Under the pieces are notes generated by a model. The model did not search any database. It was not told the origin of the DNA and worked only from the letters and a program-made list of their open reading frames with translations. Of a stretch of 64,000 nucleotides of DNA, positions 33,270 through 45,455 are shown piece after piece (the stretch's first letter is position 1; the number at the start of each line of letters is the position of its first letter). Source of the stretch: Aliiruegeria lutimaris (GTDB lineage Bacteria > Pseudomonadota > Alphaproteobacteria > Rhodobacterales > Rhodobacteraceae); the NCBI RefSeq assembly GCF_900099935.1, contig NZ_FNEK01000028.1:1-64000 (forward strand). Direction: 5' to 3'. The position numbers and the translations under genes are program-made.

Positions 33270-35650
33270 TGGCGCACCCTCGCGATTGCCCGCAGGACCC
33301 GCTCCGGTGTGGCCGGGGCGTCGAGCGAGGGATAGCCCGGCCCGCAGGCGGCAACCGCATCGCTCAGGGCGAGGAAGGCCGAGATGCCAAGCATGAAGGG
33401 CGGCTCGCCCACCGCCTTGGAGCGATAGATCGTCTCCGCGCGGTTCGGCGCCTCCCAGAGTTCGGTGTTGAAGATCTCCGGCCGGTCCGAACAGGCCGGG
33501 ATCTTGTAGGTGGAGGGCGCGTGCGTCGTCAGCCGGCCTTTCGTGTCCCAGACCAGCTCTTCCGTGGTCAGCCAGCCCGCGCCCTGCACGTAGCCGCCCT
33601 CGATCTGGCCGATATCGATGGCCGGGTTCAGCGAGGCCCCGGCATCATGCAGGATATCGGTCCGCAGAATGCGGTTCTCGCCGGTCAGCGTGTCGAGGAC
33701 GACCTCGGTCACCGCCGCGCCATAGGCGAAGTAGAAAAACGGTCGGCCACGCCCCGCGATCCTGTCCCAGGAAATGTTGGGCGTGCGATAGAACCCCGTC
33801 GCGCTCAGGCTGACCCGCGCCTGGTAGGCTGCCTGCGCCGCTTGCGCGAAAGACAGCGCCTCAGCGCCCACATGGACCATGCCTCCGGCAAACCGCACAT
33901 CGGAGGGCGCGGCCTGGTAACGTTCGGCAATAACCGCGGCGATCCGCTCCCGGATCTCGTCGCAGGCCAGCTTCACCGCCATCCCGTTCAGATCCGTCCC
34001 CGAGGAGGCTGCCGTGGCCGAGGTGTTGGGCACCTTGCCGGTATCGGTGGCGGTGATCCGGACATGGTCCATGCCGACGCCGAAAGCCTGCGCGGCCACC
34101 TGCGCCACCTTCTGGAACAGGCCCTGGCCCATCTCCGTGCCGCCATGGTTCAACTGGATCGAGCCGTCGGAATAGACATGCACCAGCGCGCCCGCCTGGT
34201 TGAGATGCGTCAGCGTGAAGGAAATGCCGAACTTGACCGGCGTCAGCGCGATCCCCTTCTTCAGGATCGGGTTGGCCACGTTCCACTCCGCTACCGCCGC
34301 CCTGCGCGCCGCGTAGCCGGAGCTTTCCGCCAACCTTTCGGTCAGTGCGCCAAGGCAGAAATCCTCCACCTCCATGTGATATGGGGTGCGCGTTCTATCG
34401 ATCGCCTTTCCGGAAATATCCTCGGGGGGGCCGTCCATCGAGGCGCCATCGGTTCGAGCCCGATGGGCGGCGGGGGCAGACAGCCCCCCCGCCTCGCCAA
34501 GGGGCGCCTCCGCGTAGTAATTCAGCCGACGCACCTGCAATGGGTCGCGGCCAAGATCATGGGCGATGTGATCGAGCACCCGCTCGATGCCCAACATCCC
34601 CTGCGGGCCGCCGAAGCCGCGGAAGGCCGTGGCGGATTGGGTGTTGGTGCGCAGCCGGTGCGAGGTGATGCGCACATTTGGCAGGAAATAGGCGTTGTCG
34701 GCATGCAGCATCGCCCGGTCCGCAACCGGCAAGGACAAATCCTGTGCCCAGCCGCAGCGGCAATACTGCTCGAAGGTGATGCCGAGGATCTTTCCCTCGG
34801 CGCTCACGCCGACCCGGTAATCGATGCGGAAATCGTGCCGCTTGCCGGTGATGACCATGTCGTCATCGCGGTCATAGCGCATCTTGCAGGGGCGGCCCGT
34901 CAGGCGCGCGGCGACGGCGCAGGCGCAGGCCAGCGCGTTGCCCTGGCTCTCCTTGCCGCCGAAACCGCCGCCCATGCGCCGCACTTCGACCCGCACGGCG
35001 TGCATGGGGGCGTCCAGCGCCTCGGCAACCTTGTGCTGGATTTCGGTCGGATGCTGGGAGGAGCAATGCACGACCACGTCGCCATTCTCCTGCGGCAGCA
35101 CCAGCGCGGCCTGGCTTTCGAGATAGAAATGCTCCTGCCCGCCCATCTCGATCGAGCCGTCGATCTGCCGGGGCGCCGTGGCAATCGCGTCCTCCGGATC
35201 GCCGCTCTCATAGACGCGCGGACCGTCCTCGAAACGCCAATTGGCGGCCAGCGCGTCCTCGATGGTGAAGATCGGCTTGCGTTCCTCGTAGCGGATCACT
35301 CCCAGCCGCGCGGCCTTGCGCGCCTGAAGGTGGCTCTCGGCGAGGACGAGGAAGATCGGCTGTCCGAGATAATAGACCTCGCCGGAGGAGAGCATCTCCT
35401 CGACGAAACCGGGGGCCGGAGAGACGTCGTTATGGCCGGGCAGATCGGCGGCGGTCAGCACGGCGATCACGCCCGGGGCGGCGCGCACCGCGTTGAGATC
35501 CATTTCGGTGATGGTGCCAGCGGCGATTTCCGACAGCCCAAAGGCGGCGTGCAGGCAATCGGCCGGCACGGGGATGTCATCCACGTAGCGGGCGGCTCCC
35601 GTCACATGCAGGCGGGCGGCGTCATGGGGCAGGGGGCGGGAGACGCTCAT
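33266..35650 (-). CDS. xdhB: Xanthine dehydrogenase, molybdenum-binding subunit
   Basis: 794 aa, of normal length for XdhB. Molybdopterin contacts are GGGFGGKESQ, FRGFGGPQG and GGTEMGQGLFQKV, and the catalytic Glu is in KAVGEPPFMLG. It oxidises hypoxanthine and xanthine to urate with water as the oxygen source. Overlaps of four bases on both sides (XdhA upstream, XdhC downstream) show a coupled operon with the purine importer genes. Confidence 0.95.
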   Translation of the reverse strand: MSVSRPLPHDAARLHVTGAARYVDDIPVPADCLHAAFGLSEIAAGTITEMDLNAVRAAPGVIAVLTAADLPGHNDVSPAPGFVEEMLSSGEVYYLGQPIFLVLAESHLQARKAARLGVIRYEERKPIFTIEDALAANWRFEDGPRVYESGDPEDAIATAPRQIDGSIEMGGQEHFYLESQAALVLPQENGDVVVHCSSQHPTEIQHKVAEALDAPMHAVRVEVRRMGGGFGGKESQGNALACACAVAARLTGRPCKMRYDRDDDMVITGKRHDFRIDYRVGVSAEGKILGITFEQYCRCGWAQDLSLPVADRAMLHADNAYFLPNVRITSHRLRTNTQSATAFRGFGGPQGMLGIERVLDHIAHDLGRDPLQVRRLNYYAEAPLGEAGGLSAPAAHRARTDGASMDGPPEDISGKAIDRTRTPYHMEVEDFCLGALTERLAESSGYAARRAAVAEWNVANPILKKGIALTPVKFGISFTLTHLNQAGALVHVYSDGSIQLNHGGTEMGQGLFQKVAQVAAQAFGVGMDHVRITATDTGKVPNTSATAASSGTDLNGMAVKLACDEIRERIAAVIAERYQAAPSDVRFAGGMVHVGAEALSFAQAAQAAYQARVSLSATGFYRTPNISWDRIAGRGRPFFYFAYGAAVTEVVLDTLTGENRILRTDILHDAGASLNPAIDIGQIEGGYVQGAGWLTTEELVWDTKGRLTTHAPSTYKIPACSDRPEIFNTELWEAPNRAETIYRSKAVGEPPFMLGISAFLALSDAVAACGPGYPSLDAPATPERVLRAIARVRQ

Positions 35651-37035
35651 GGGCGGACCTCCAGCACGTTCGTGGCCGTGCCTTGGGTTTCGGCAAGGCA
35701 GCGGCGCAGCATGTTGGCGGCGGTCTCCAGCCGGTAGTCTGCCGAGGCGCGCATGTCGCTGATGGGTGAGAAATCATGCGTGAAGGCATGGGCGGCGCGG
35801 TCCACCGTTTGCGGGGTCCATTCCTGCCCGAGAAGGGCCGCCTCGACATGGCGCGCGCGTTTGGGCGTGGCGGCCATGCCGCCGAAGGCGATCCGGGCGT
35901 TGCGGACGCGCCCGTCTTCACACGCGATGTTGAAACAGCCGCAGAGGGCGGAAATGTCTTGGTCGAAACGTTTGGAGAGTTTGTAGCAATGCAGATTGTC
36001 CGGCTGGCGGGGAATGCTGACCGCCTCGACGAACTCGCCCGGCGCGCGGTCCTGCTTGCCATAGGCGATGAAAAACTCCTCCAGCGGAATCGTGCGGCGG
36101 CTGTCGCCGTGGCGCAGGTGCAGGTTCGCGCCGAGCGCTATCAGGGCCGGAGGCGTGTCGCCGATGGGCGAGCCATTGGCGATATTGCCGCCGACGGTGG
36201 CGGCGGCGCGCACCTGCGCGGAGGCGAAGCGGCGGAGCAATTCGGCAAGGCTCGGGTGGTGGCGGGCCATGACGGGGCGCAGGTCTGACATCGTGACCAT
36301 GGCGCCGATACGGATTTCCGTGTCGGTCTCCGTGATCTGCGCCAGGTCGGTGCAACCTGTGAGAAAGGCCATCTCGGGAAGCTCCCGCAGGCCCTTTGTC
36401 ACCCATAGCCCGACATCGGTGGCGCCTGCGACCAGGGTGGCATCGGGATGGGCCGCGTACCAGGTGGCGAGCGCGTCGGAGGAGGTGGGCAGGGCCACCT
36501 CCGCCTCCGCGCCCGCGTCGGGGCTGTGCCCCTCTGGGCGCGGGGCGGGTCCCTCCCGGATCCAGTCGGGGACGGGGGCGCTGGCCGCGCTCTCGGCGGC
36601 TTTCACGATGGGCGCATAGCCGGTGCAGCGGCAGAGATTGCCGGCCAGCCGGTCGTTGAAATCGGTCTGTCCGTTCAGGTGGGCCGTGGCCATGGACATG
36701 GCAAACCCGGGCGTGCAGAAGCCGCACTGGCTGCCGTGGTGGTCGATCAGTGCCTGTTGAACCGGGTGGAGTGCGCCGTCCGGCCCCTCCAGCCCTTCGA
36801 CCGTGCGCACCGACTTGCCCTCAAGCTGCGGCAGGAAGAGGATGCAGGCGTTGAGCGCCTGCGCGCGGCCTTCGGCATCGCTGACCATGACGGTGCAGGC
36901 GCCGCAATCGCCTTCGTTGCAGCCCTCCTTGGTGCCGGTCAGCCCGCGCTCCTCGCGCAGCCAGTCCAGAAGGCTCCGCGTCGGCGCGGCCTGCACGGTC
37001 TCGGTCTTTCCGTTGAGACGAAAAGTGATCTTCAT
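35647..37035 (-). CDS. xdhA: Xanthine dehydrogenase, FeS/FAD subunit
   Basis: 462 aa from ATG37035. The first [2Fe-2S] site is CNEGDCGAC (residues about 39-47) with a later Cys in NACILF. The second is CGFCTPG and CRCTGY. The FAD domain follows (ATVGGNIANGSPIGD and the preceding LVAGATDVG). Electrons pass from XdhB through these clusters to FAD and NAD+. It is the first gene of the operon. The 195 bases upstream (37036-37230) should hold the promoter but I see no clear box. Confidence 0.93.
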   Translation of the reverse strand: MKITFRLNGKTETVQAAPTRSLLDWLREERGLTGTKEGCNEGDCGACTVMVSDAEGRAQALNACILFLPQLEGKSVRTVEGLEGPDGALHPVQQALIDHHGSQCGFCTPGFAMSMATAHLNGQTDFNDRLAGNLCRCTGYAPIVKAAESAASAPVPDWIREGPAPRPEGHSPDAGAEAEVALPTSSDALATWYAAHPDATLVAGATDVGLWVTKGLRELPEMAFLTGCTDLAQITETDTEIRIGAMVTMSDLRPVMARHHPSLAELLRRFASAQVRAAATVGGNIANGSPIGDTPPALIALGANLHLRHGDSRRTIPLEEFFIAYGKQDRAPGEFVEAVSIPRQPDNLHCYKLSKRFDQDISALCGCFNIACEDGRVRNARIAFGGMAATPKRARHVEAALLGQEWTPQTVDRAAHAFTHDFSPISDMRASADYRLETAANMLRRCLAETQGTATNVLEVRP

Positions 37036-37230
37036 ACGGGTCGTCCGCCGCAATACCTGAATTGCTTTCCCGGCGCGCCTTCGATGCGGCGTAGAAGGTG
37101 CGCGGTCCTGTTGCGACCTTCAGCAAAGACAAATCGGTTTACCAATGCAAGGAGATGCTGGCGCAAACTGCCCGGTAGAATTGCAGCTGCCCGATATTTG
37201 GGCACGGCTTGGCCGGCCTGGACAGGCCCG

Positions 37231-37998
37231 CTAATGTAGGAACAGGTCCAGCAGGCGGTAGGTTCCGATGCCAAGCGTGAGCAGGCCCACGGCGATGGTC
37301 AGCGCCCTGCGCGGTGCCCGGGAGGCGAGCCAGCCACCGAAAACGGCGGCCGGGATGCCCCCGGCCAGCAGTCCGGCGGTGGGAATGAGCAGCCCGCGGC
37401 CGGGCTGCGGGGCCCAGGTGCCGGCGAAGTAGGTGAGCGCGAGCGTCACGAAAACCGCGACGGACACGCAGAGCTCGGCCGCGGCACCGCTGCCGATGGC
37501 GCGGTTTGGCGGGTGGCCTGCGCCCGTCAGCGCCGGGGTGACGATGGGCCCCCAACTGCCGCCGATTCCCTCGATCAGCCCGCCGGCGGCGCCGATCAGC
37601 GAGGCGTTGCCGCTCCTGACCGGGCGCGGGGGGCGGTTGCGCAGCCCGCGCAGGATCACCGTCATGCCGATCAGCAGCAGATAGCAGGAGATCAGCACCG
37701 TCAGCAGGTTGCCCTTCAGGTGGCTGAGCGTGAGTGCGCCGGCCAGCCCGCCCAGAACGCCGCCAATTGCCAGCGGGCGCAGCAGCGCGGTGTCGATATT
37801 GCCGAAACGCCAATGCGAGAGCGCGGCGATTGTCCCGGTCGGGATCTTGGCGGCGTTCACCGTCGCCGAGACGAGCGGCGGCGCAACGCCGCTTCCGAAC
37901 AGGATCGAGGCACTGATGATCCCGAAGCCCATTCCGAGCGCGCCGTCGGCAAGCTGGGCGACGAATCCCACCAGGGCGAAAAAGACGAAGTCACCCAC
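37231..37998 (-). CDS. TauE/SafE-family sulfite/organosulfur exporter-like permease
   Basis: 255 aa from GTG37998, which has AAGGAG 7 bases upstream. It has about eight membrane helices in two repeats. The motifs FVAQLADGALGMGFG, SATVNAAKIPTGTIAALSHW and GGSWGPIVTPALTG are those of TauE/SafE. Family members export sulfite or take up or release small anions in sulfonate catabolism. The pathway at 11544-23273 would end in sulfite, so a link is plausible though the gene is 11 kb away and beside xdhA. Confidence 0.8.
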   Translation of the reverse strand: MGDFVFFALVGFVAQLADGALGMGFGIISASILFGSGVAPPLVSATVNAAKIPTGTIAALSHWRFGNIDTALLRPLAIGGVLGGLAGALTLSHLKGNLLTVLISCYLLLIGMTVILRGLRNRPPRPVRSGNASLIGAAGGLIEGIGGSWGPIVTPALTGAGHPPNRAIGSGAAAELCVSVAVFVTLALTYFAGTWAPQPGRGLLIPTAGLLAGGIPAAVFGGWLASRAPRRALTIAVGLLTLGIGTYRLLDLFLH

Positions 37999-38047
37999 CA
38001 AGGCGGCTCCTTGAACCGAAAACAAAAGACAAGCAAATGTCACTTAA

Positions 38048-38082
38048 CGCGGGCGATTCGCAATGGTTATCTTGCGCCCGCG
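38048..38082. promoter_or_regulatory. GC-rich inverted repeat upstream of dnaE
   Basis: CGCGGGCG (38048-38055) and CGCCCGCG (38075-38082) are exact complements, 19 bases apart, in the divergent spacer between the TauE-like gene and dnaE. An inner CGCAA/TTGCG pairing offers an alternative fold. It is 50 bases before the dnaE start. Role unknown. Confidence 0.35.
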
Positions 38083-38131
38083 AACAAGCTCTTTCCTTCC
38101 TTCCGGACAACCGCTCGCGTAGGGTCCCTCC

Positions 38132-41587
<3,456 letters not shown>

Positions 41588-41617
41588 AGGCGAAAATCTT
41601 GGCGTCGATCGGGGGAA

Positions 41618-41716
41618 GGGGGCTTTGCCCCCCGCGCTCTTTCGAGCGCTCCCCCCAGGATATTTAGGGAAAGATGATGCAGACGCCGTCTGGTTTCATC
41701 TTTCCGTGAAATATCC
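41618..41716. repeat. Composite hairpin element after dnaE
   Basis: Three successive stem-loops: GGGGGC/GCCCCC near 41618-41633, GCGCTC-TTTC-GAGCGC near 41635-41650, and a long imperfect inverted repeat from GGATATTT (41658) to GAAATATCC (41716). The last has arms AAAGATGA/TCATCTTT and an inner CAGAC-GCC-GTCTG. I remember similar GGATATTT-AAAGATGA elements as common between genes in Rhodobacterales. It probably acts as terminator for dnaE and for the convergent PLP gene. Confidence 0.6.
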
Positions 41717-41802
41717 CCGCCGGAGGCACGATCCGGAGGATCGTTTTCGCGCGCGGAACGCGCGCGCCCCCGAATGGCCGATCTGCTCGGCGATTGTCCC
41801 TT

Positions 41803-43011
41803 CTAGAGCACCTTTGCCAGGTCGGCGATCAGGTCCTCGGCATCTTCCAGCCCGACCGACAGCCGGAAAATCCCGTCCCCGGCGAAGGCGCGGTAGCTGT
41901 CGAGATTGCGTCCGCTCAAGCGGAAGGACGTCTCCATCAGGCCATCGGTTTCCATCCAGAAAATGAGGCTGCGATGATGGCCGAGGGAGACGGCGTAATG
42001 GATGATCTCCAGCCGGTCGATCATCTGCTGCGCCAGTTCCTGCCCGCGGGCGGCGCTGCCCACCTGAAAGGAGATCATGCCGGAGGTATTGGACATCTGC
42101 TTCGCGGCCAGGTTGGCCTGCGGGTGCGAGGGGAGGCCGGGGTGAAACACGCGCGTGATGCTGTCGCGGGTTTCGAGCCAGTGGGCGACTTGCAGCGCAC
42201 CCGCTTCATGCGCGCGCATGCGTAGCGGCAGGGTGGCCGCGCCGCGCGCGATGAGCCAGGCGTTGAAGGGCGAGAGGATGCCGCCGTGATGGATACCCGC
42301 TTCCAGCCGCAGCCGCGCGATCAACTCCGCGGAGCCGGCCACGATGCCGCCCACCGCGTCGCCATGGCCACCGATATACTTGGTGACCGAGTGCATCACG
42401 AGGTCCACGCCGAGGGCCGCGTTGTCCTGCCCCAGCGGCGAGGCGAAGGTCGCGTCGCAGGAGAGCAGCGCGCCGGCATCATGGGCCAGCCTGGAGACCG
42501 CGGCCAGGTCGGTGAGCCGCATGATCGGGTTCACGGGGGTCTCGCAATGCACGAGTTTCGTGGTGTCACGGATCGCGGCGGCCACGGCCTCAAGGTCCGA
42601 CATGTCGACAAGGCTCACCTCGATCCCGAGCCGTGGGAGCGTGTCGCGCGCCAGTTCGGCCACGCCGGCATAGGAGACGTCGGAGACGACGACATGATCG
42701 CCCGCCGACAGGAAGGTGAGGAAGATCGCCGAGGCCGCGGCCATGCCGGAGGCGGTGGCAAGGCAGGTCTCCATGCCTTCCATCGCGGCCATTTTCCTTT
42801 CGAACATGTCCACGGTCGGGTTGCCCCAGCGGGTGTAGAGATAGCCGCTCTCCTCGCCGATATCATGCGCCGAGAAGCCGGCGACCTGATCGGTGACATA
42901 GGTCGATGTCATGTGCAGCGGCGGGGCCGAGGCACCGGTTGTCGGGTCGGGCGCTTCCCCGGCATGAATGGCTGTCGTCATCGGGCCGCGCGTATTCTGA
43001 AGCTTGGTCAT
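41803..43011 (-). CDS. Cys/Met-metabolism PLP enzyme (gamma-lyase/gamma-synthase type)
   Basis: 402 aa from ATG43011. Fold-type I: SGYLYTRWGNPTVDMFE near residue 45-61, TASGMAAASA for the phosphate, and the Schiff-base Lys in MHSVTKYIGGHGD. This matches methionine gamma-lyase, cystathionine gamma-lyase and O-succinylhomoserine sulfhydrylase; sequence alone does not choose among them. It has no operon partner. The spacer to the plus-strand gene (43012-43232) should contain both promoters. Confidence 0.88.
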   Translation of the reverse strand: MTKLQNTRGPMTTAIHAGEAPDPTTGASAPPLHMTSTYVTDQVAGFSAHDIGEESGYLYTRWGNPTVDMFERKMAAMEGMETCLATASGMAAASAIFLTFLSAGDHVVVSDVSYAGVAELARDTLPRLGIEVSLVDMSDLEAVAAAIRDTTKLVHCETPVNPIMRLTDLAAVSRLAHDAGALLSCDATFASPLGQDNAALGVDLVMHSVTKYIGGHGDAVGGIVAGSAELIARLRLEAGIHHGGILSPFNAWLIARGAATLPLRMRAHEAGALQVAHWLETRDSITRVFHPGLPSHPQANLAAKQMSNTSGMISFQVGSAARGQELAQQMIDRLEIIHYAVSLGHHRSLIFWMETDGLMETSFRLSGRNLDSYRAFAGDGIFRLSVGLEDAEDLIADLAKVL

Positions 43012-43232
43012 GGGGAGCCTTTGGGAGAGTTGGAGTGCTCGATTGCTGGCGTGGAGCGCCCGGCGATCATGGATATGTGCATGCAGAAGGCGAAGCCCCG
43101 CGAAGTCAAGGGGGCGCGCCGGATCGCGCTTTGGCGGGATCATGCCTGCTTTCCCAATGGGTAAGTCCGGCGCTTGCGCGAACTGTCCGTGCGGGTTATT
43201 CAAGATCCGTTTTCAACCAGAGGTTTTCCATC

Positions 43233-43826
43233 ATGCCGATTTCGCACGTTCTCGCGCGGGGTCTCGTTGTGCTCATCCTTGTCTTCGCTCTCCCGGCAAG
43301 CCTGTCGGCCGAGGGCAAGAAGGGCATTGGTGGCCTGTTTCGTGCTTCGAGCAAGTCGCCGACGGCGACAAGTGAGGTGAACACGGAGTCCGGCCCGGTC
43401 GCAAAAGCCTGCGGCTTGCGCGGCAAGGCGCTCGGCAAGGTGGTTGAGAAAGGGCCGGGAGGCTGGAAGCTGTACGACACCGCTCCCGGCAGCACCGCTG
43501 TGCGGGATTTCCACGTGACCGGCTTCTCCGATGGCTGTGCCCGAAAAGTGAGCGGCGCCGTGGCGATGTTCGGTTCTGTCGAGTTGTATGAACTCGTCCA
43601 TTACGGCCCCGTCGGGATGAAACCGAAGGGAACGGACACCGACAAGGCCTATGCCGAGATGCGGGCGCGGGCCTGCGGGTCGGCCAAGATGGCGTGCAAG
43701 CCGGGTGCGCTGCGCAAGCTCACAAAGCAGGCTGTTTTCGTCGATGTCTATGCATCGGCCAGCAGTCCGCGCCGGACGCAACTCCTGATGAGCCGTGGCA
43801 AGCTGGCGGCGCTGTCGCAGAAATAG
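43233..43826 (+). CDS. Secreted hypothetical protein
   Basis: 197 aa from ATG43233; a longer open frame upstream overlaps the PLP gene and looks non-coding. Sec signal peptide MPISHVLARGLVVLILVFALPASLSA, cleaved near SA|EG. The mature part (about 170 aa) has four Cys (in KACGLRG, DGCARK, RACGSAK, MACKPG), suggesting two disulfides, and no recognised domain. The fold looks mixed alpha/beta. Function unknown. Confidence 0.75.
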   Translation: MPISHVLARGLVVLILVFALPASLSAEGKKGIGGLFRASSKSPTATSEVNTESGPVAKACGLRGKALGKVVEKGPGGWKLYDTAPGSTAVRDFHVTGFSDGCARKVSGAVAMFGSVELYELVHYGPVGMKPKGTDTDKAYAEMRARACGSAKMACKPGALRKLTKQAVFVDVYASASSPRRTQLLMSRGKLAALSQK

Positions 43827-43830
43827 ACGC

Positions 43831-44331
43831 CTACGTGCGCGGAGCGAGGTCCTGCGGTGATAGCTGATAGGCCTTGCCGAAACCGCCATTTAGGAAGGCC
43901 CGCTCCACCTCCAGCATCGCGAAACAGAAATCCCCGAAATCGACATAGAGTTTCGCCTTGGGGTGGCTTGCGAGCCAGCTCGCGCGCAGGATCCCGTGTT
44001 CGGGCGACTGCCGCTCCACGAAACGCGCCCTACATTGCAGCGTGAGCCGGGGATGGGTCAGCGGATCCCCCTTCGCCGCCGGCTCGCCGACCATCACCGA
44101 ACAGGCGGGATTGGCCCTGAGCGCGCCGGTATGCTGTGACAGGGAGGAGACAAGCGTGAGCGGTGTCCCGTTGGGGGCCTGCCCGATGGCGATGCGGGAG
44201 ACGAACGGCGCGCCGCTGCCAGGTTCCAGAACGCCAAGCGCGGCAAAGCGGGCCTGGGCCAGCAGATCCTGCGCCATTGCTCTGGCGGCGTCATCCGTCG
44301 GGCGGATCGGGTCGGTTTTCTTTGTGGACAT
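43831..44331 (-). CDS. Pyridoxamine-phosphate-oxidase-like FMN/haem-binding protein (HugZ type)
   Basis: 166 aa. A split-barrel fold: ARAMAQDLLAQARFAALGVL, then GAPFVSRIAIGQAPNGTPLTLVSSLSQHTGAL, then RLTLQCRARFVE, and a C-terminal AKLYVDFGDFCFAMLEVE. Proteins of this family bind FMN or haem and include HugZ-type haem oxygenases. It lacks the extra C-terminal haem-binding loop, so the activity is open. It stands alone, tail to tail with the secreted protein gene four bases away. Confidence 0.75.
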   Translation of the reverse strand: MSTKKTDPIRPTDDAARAMAQDLLAQARFAALGVLEPGSGAPFVSRIAIGQAPNGTPLTLVSSLSQHTGALRANPACSVMVGEPAAKGDPLTHPRLTLQCRARFVERQSPEHGILRASWLASHPKAKLYVDFGDFCFAMLEVERAFLNGGFGKAYQLSPQDLAPRT

Positions 44332-44548
44332 CGTCTCTTGCGTCAATTTCCTTCCCGTCGCAGGGTAGCGTTCGGAGGCGCGCGCGCAAGGGATCCATGA
44401 CAAATGCAAACGACGATTCAACCCGCTCTCCGGTCTTGTCCGTCCGGTTCGGGCGGATGCACGGCTTTACGGCCTTCGGGCTGACATGAATCAAGGAACA
44501 GGGCCGGATTGAGGTCTACCCTGACGCCATCTAAGGAGATATCGCATC

Positions 44549-44956
44549 ATGTATGACAACATCCTCGTCCCCGTTTCCTTCGAGGCGGATCGCAATGCCC
44601 GCGAGGCGATGGATATCGCCCAGGCCATTCGTGCCGAGGGCGGAAAGATAACGCTGCTGCACGTGATGGAGCACCTGCCGCAATATGCGACCGAATACCT
44701 GCCGCCCGATCACCTGGAGAAGGCCCGCGCCGATATCACCGGCGGGCTGTCGGCGCTGTCCGAGAATGTCGAGGATGCCGAGGTTGTCGTGGTCGAAGGC
44801 CATTCCGCCCGCACGATTCTCGACTATGCCGACGAAACAAAGGTCGACTGCATCGTGATCGCGTCGCACCGGCCGGGCATGCAGGACTATTTCCTTGGCT
44901 CGACCGCAGCACGGGTGGTTCGCCACGCCAAATGCGCGGTGCATGTCGTCCGCTGA
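44549..44956 (+). CDS. Universal stress protein UspA family (copy 1)
   Basis: 135 aa, single Usp domain. It starts MYDNILVPVSFEADRNA and ends with the ATP-binding type motif IASHRPGMQDYFLGSTAARVVRHA (G-2x-G-9x-G-S/T). AAGGAG lies 8 bases before the ATG. Copy 2 at 46283 has the same length and many identical segments (EGHSARTILDYA versus EGHAGRTILDYA), so the two are local paralogues. Confidence 0.92.
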   Translation: MYDNILVPVSFEADRNAREAMDIAQAIRAEGGKITLLHVMEHLPQYATEYLPPDHLEKARADITGGLSALSENVEDAEVVVVEGHSARTILDYADETKVDCIVIASHRPGMQDYFLGSTAARVVRHAKCAVHVVR

Positions 44957-44979
44957 TCCGGCGAGAATTAGCGAAACCC

Positions 44980-45012
44980 GGCCCGCCTTTCCGGAACTGG
45001 CGGGCCTTTTTT
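44980..45012 (+). terminator. Intrinsic terminator after the first usp gene
   Basis: GGCCCGCC (44980-44987) pairs with GGCGGGCC (44999-45006), followed by TTTTTT. It lies 24 bases after the stop. This is the clearest terminator on the plus strand of the window. Confidence 0.85.
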
Positions 45013-45127
45013 CATGTGTCCGTCATCGCGGTATTGGAATTTCGGGTCCGGAGCGAGCGACGCGTGAATTTCACGCTCTGCCGCGCGCTTTCGCATGATA
45101 GGCTGGCCGAAAGAAGGGGAGGGTGCA

Positions 45128-45448
45128 ATGCCGACAATTTCCACAGCCAACGATGTCCAGACCGTCATCACAACGTTCGAGATGACGCCGGGCACCTGCC
45201 AGGACCTGATGGACGAACTGGTCGACGCATACGAGAATTTCATTTCCAAGCAGCCCGGCTTCGTGGGCGCGGGCTTGCATGTGAACGACGCGCAGACGCG
45301 GATCGCGAATTACTCGCAATGGGCGCGGCGGGAAGATTTCCTCGCCATGCTGCGCAGCGACGAAATGCGCGCCCGGAACCGGCGGATCAACGAGTTGTGC
45401 CGGAGCTTCGAACCGGTCATGTATGACGTCGCATCCAGTTTCCATTGA
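45128..45448 (+). CDS. Antibiotic-biosynthesis-monooxygenase-fold (ABM) protein
   Basis: 106 aa, start ATG45128 with GGGGAGGG upstream. A ferredoxin-like dimeric barrel: VITTFEMTPGTCQDLMDELVDAYENF, PGFVGAGLHVNDAQTRIANYSQW, RREDFLAML. Such proteins are cofactor-free quinone-forming or haem-related oxygenases, or binding proteins. It overlaps or abuts the NAD(P)H dehydrogenase gene, so the two may act on quinones together. Confidence 0.8.
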   Translation: MPTISTANDVQTVITTFEMTPGTCQDLMDELVDAYENFISKQPGFVGAGLHVNDAQTRIANYSQWARREDFLAMLRSDEMRARNRRINELCRSFEPVMYDVASSFH

Positions 45449-45455
45449 GGACGCC

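Noticed and set aside
32705-35737. A 1010-codon open frame on the plus strand
   Set aside because: Antisense to xdhC/xdhB. Its translation is Arg/Ala/Gly-rich without domains, whereas the minus strand gives clear xanthine dehydrogenase motifs. High GC with strong codon bias makes such shadow frames.
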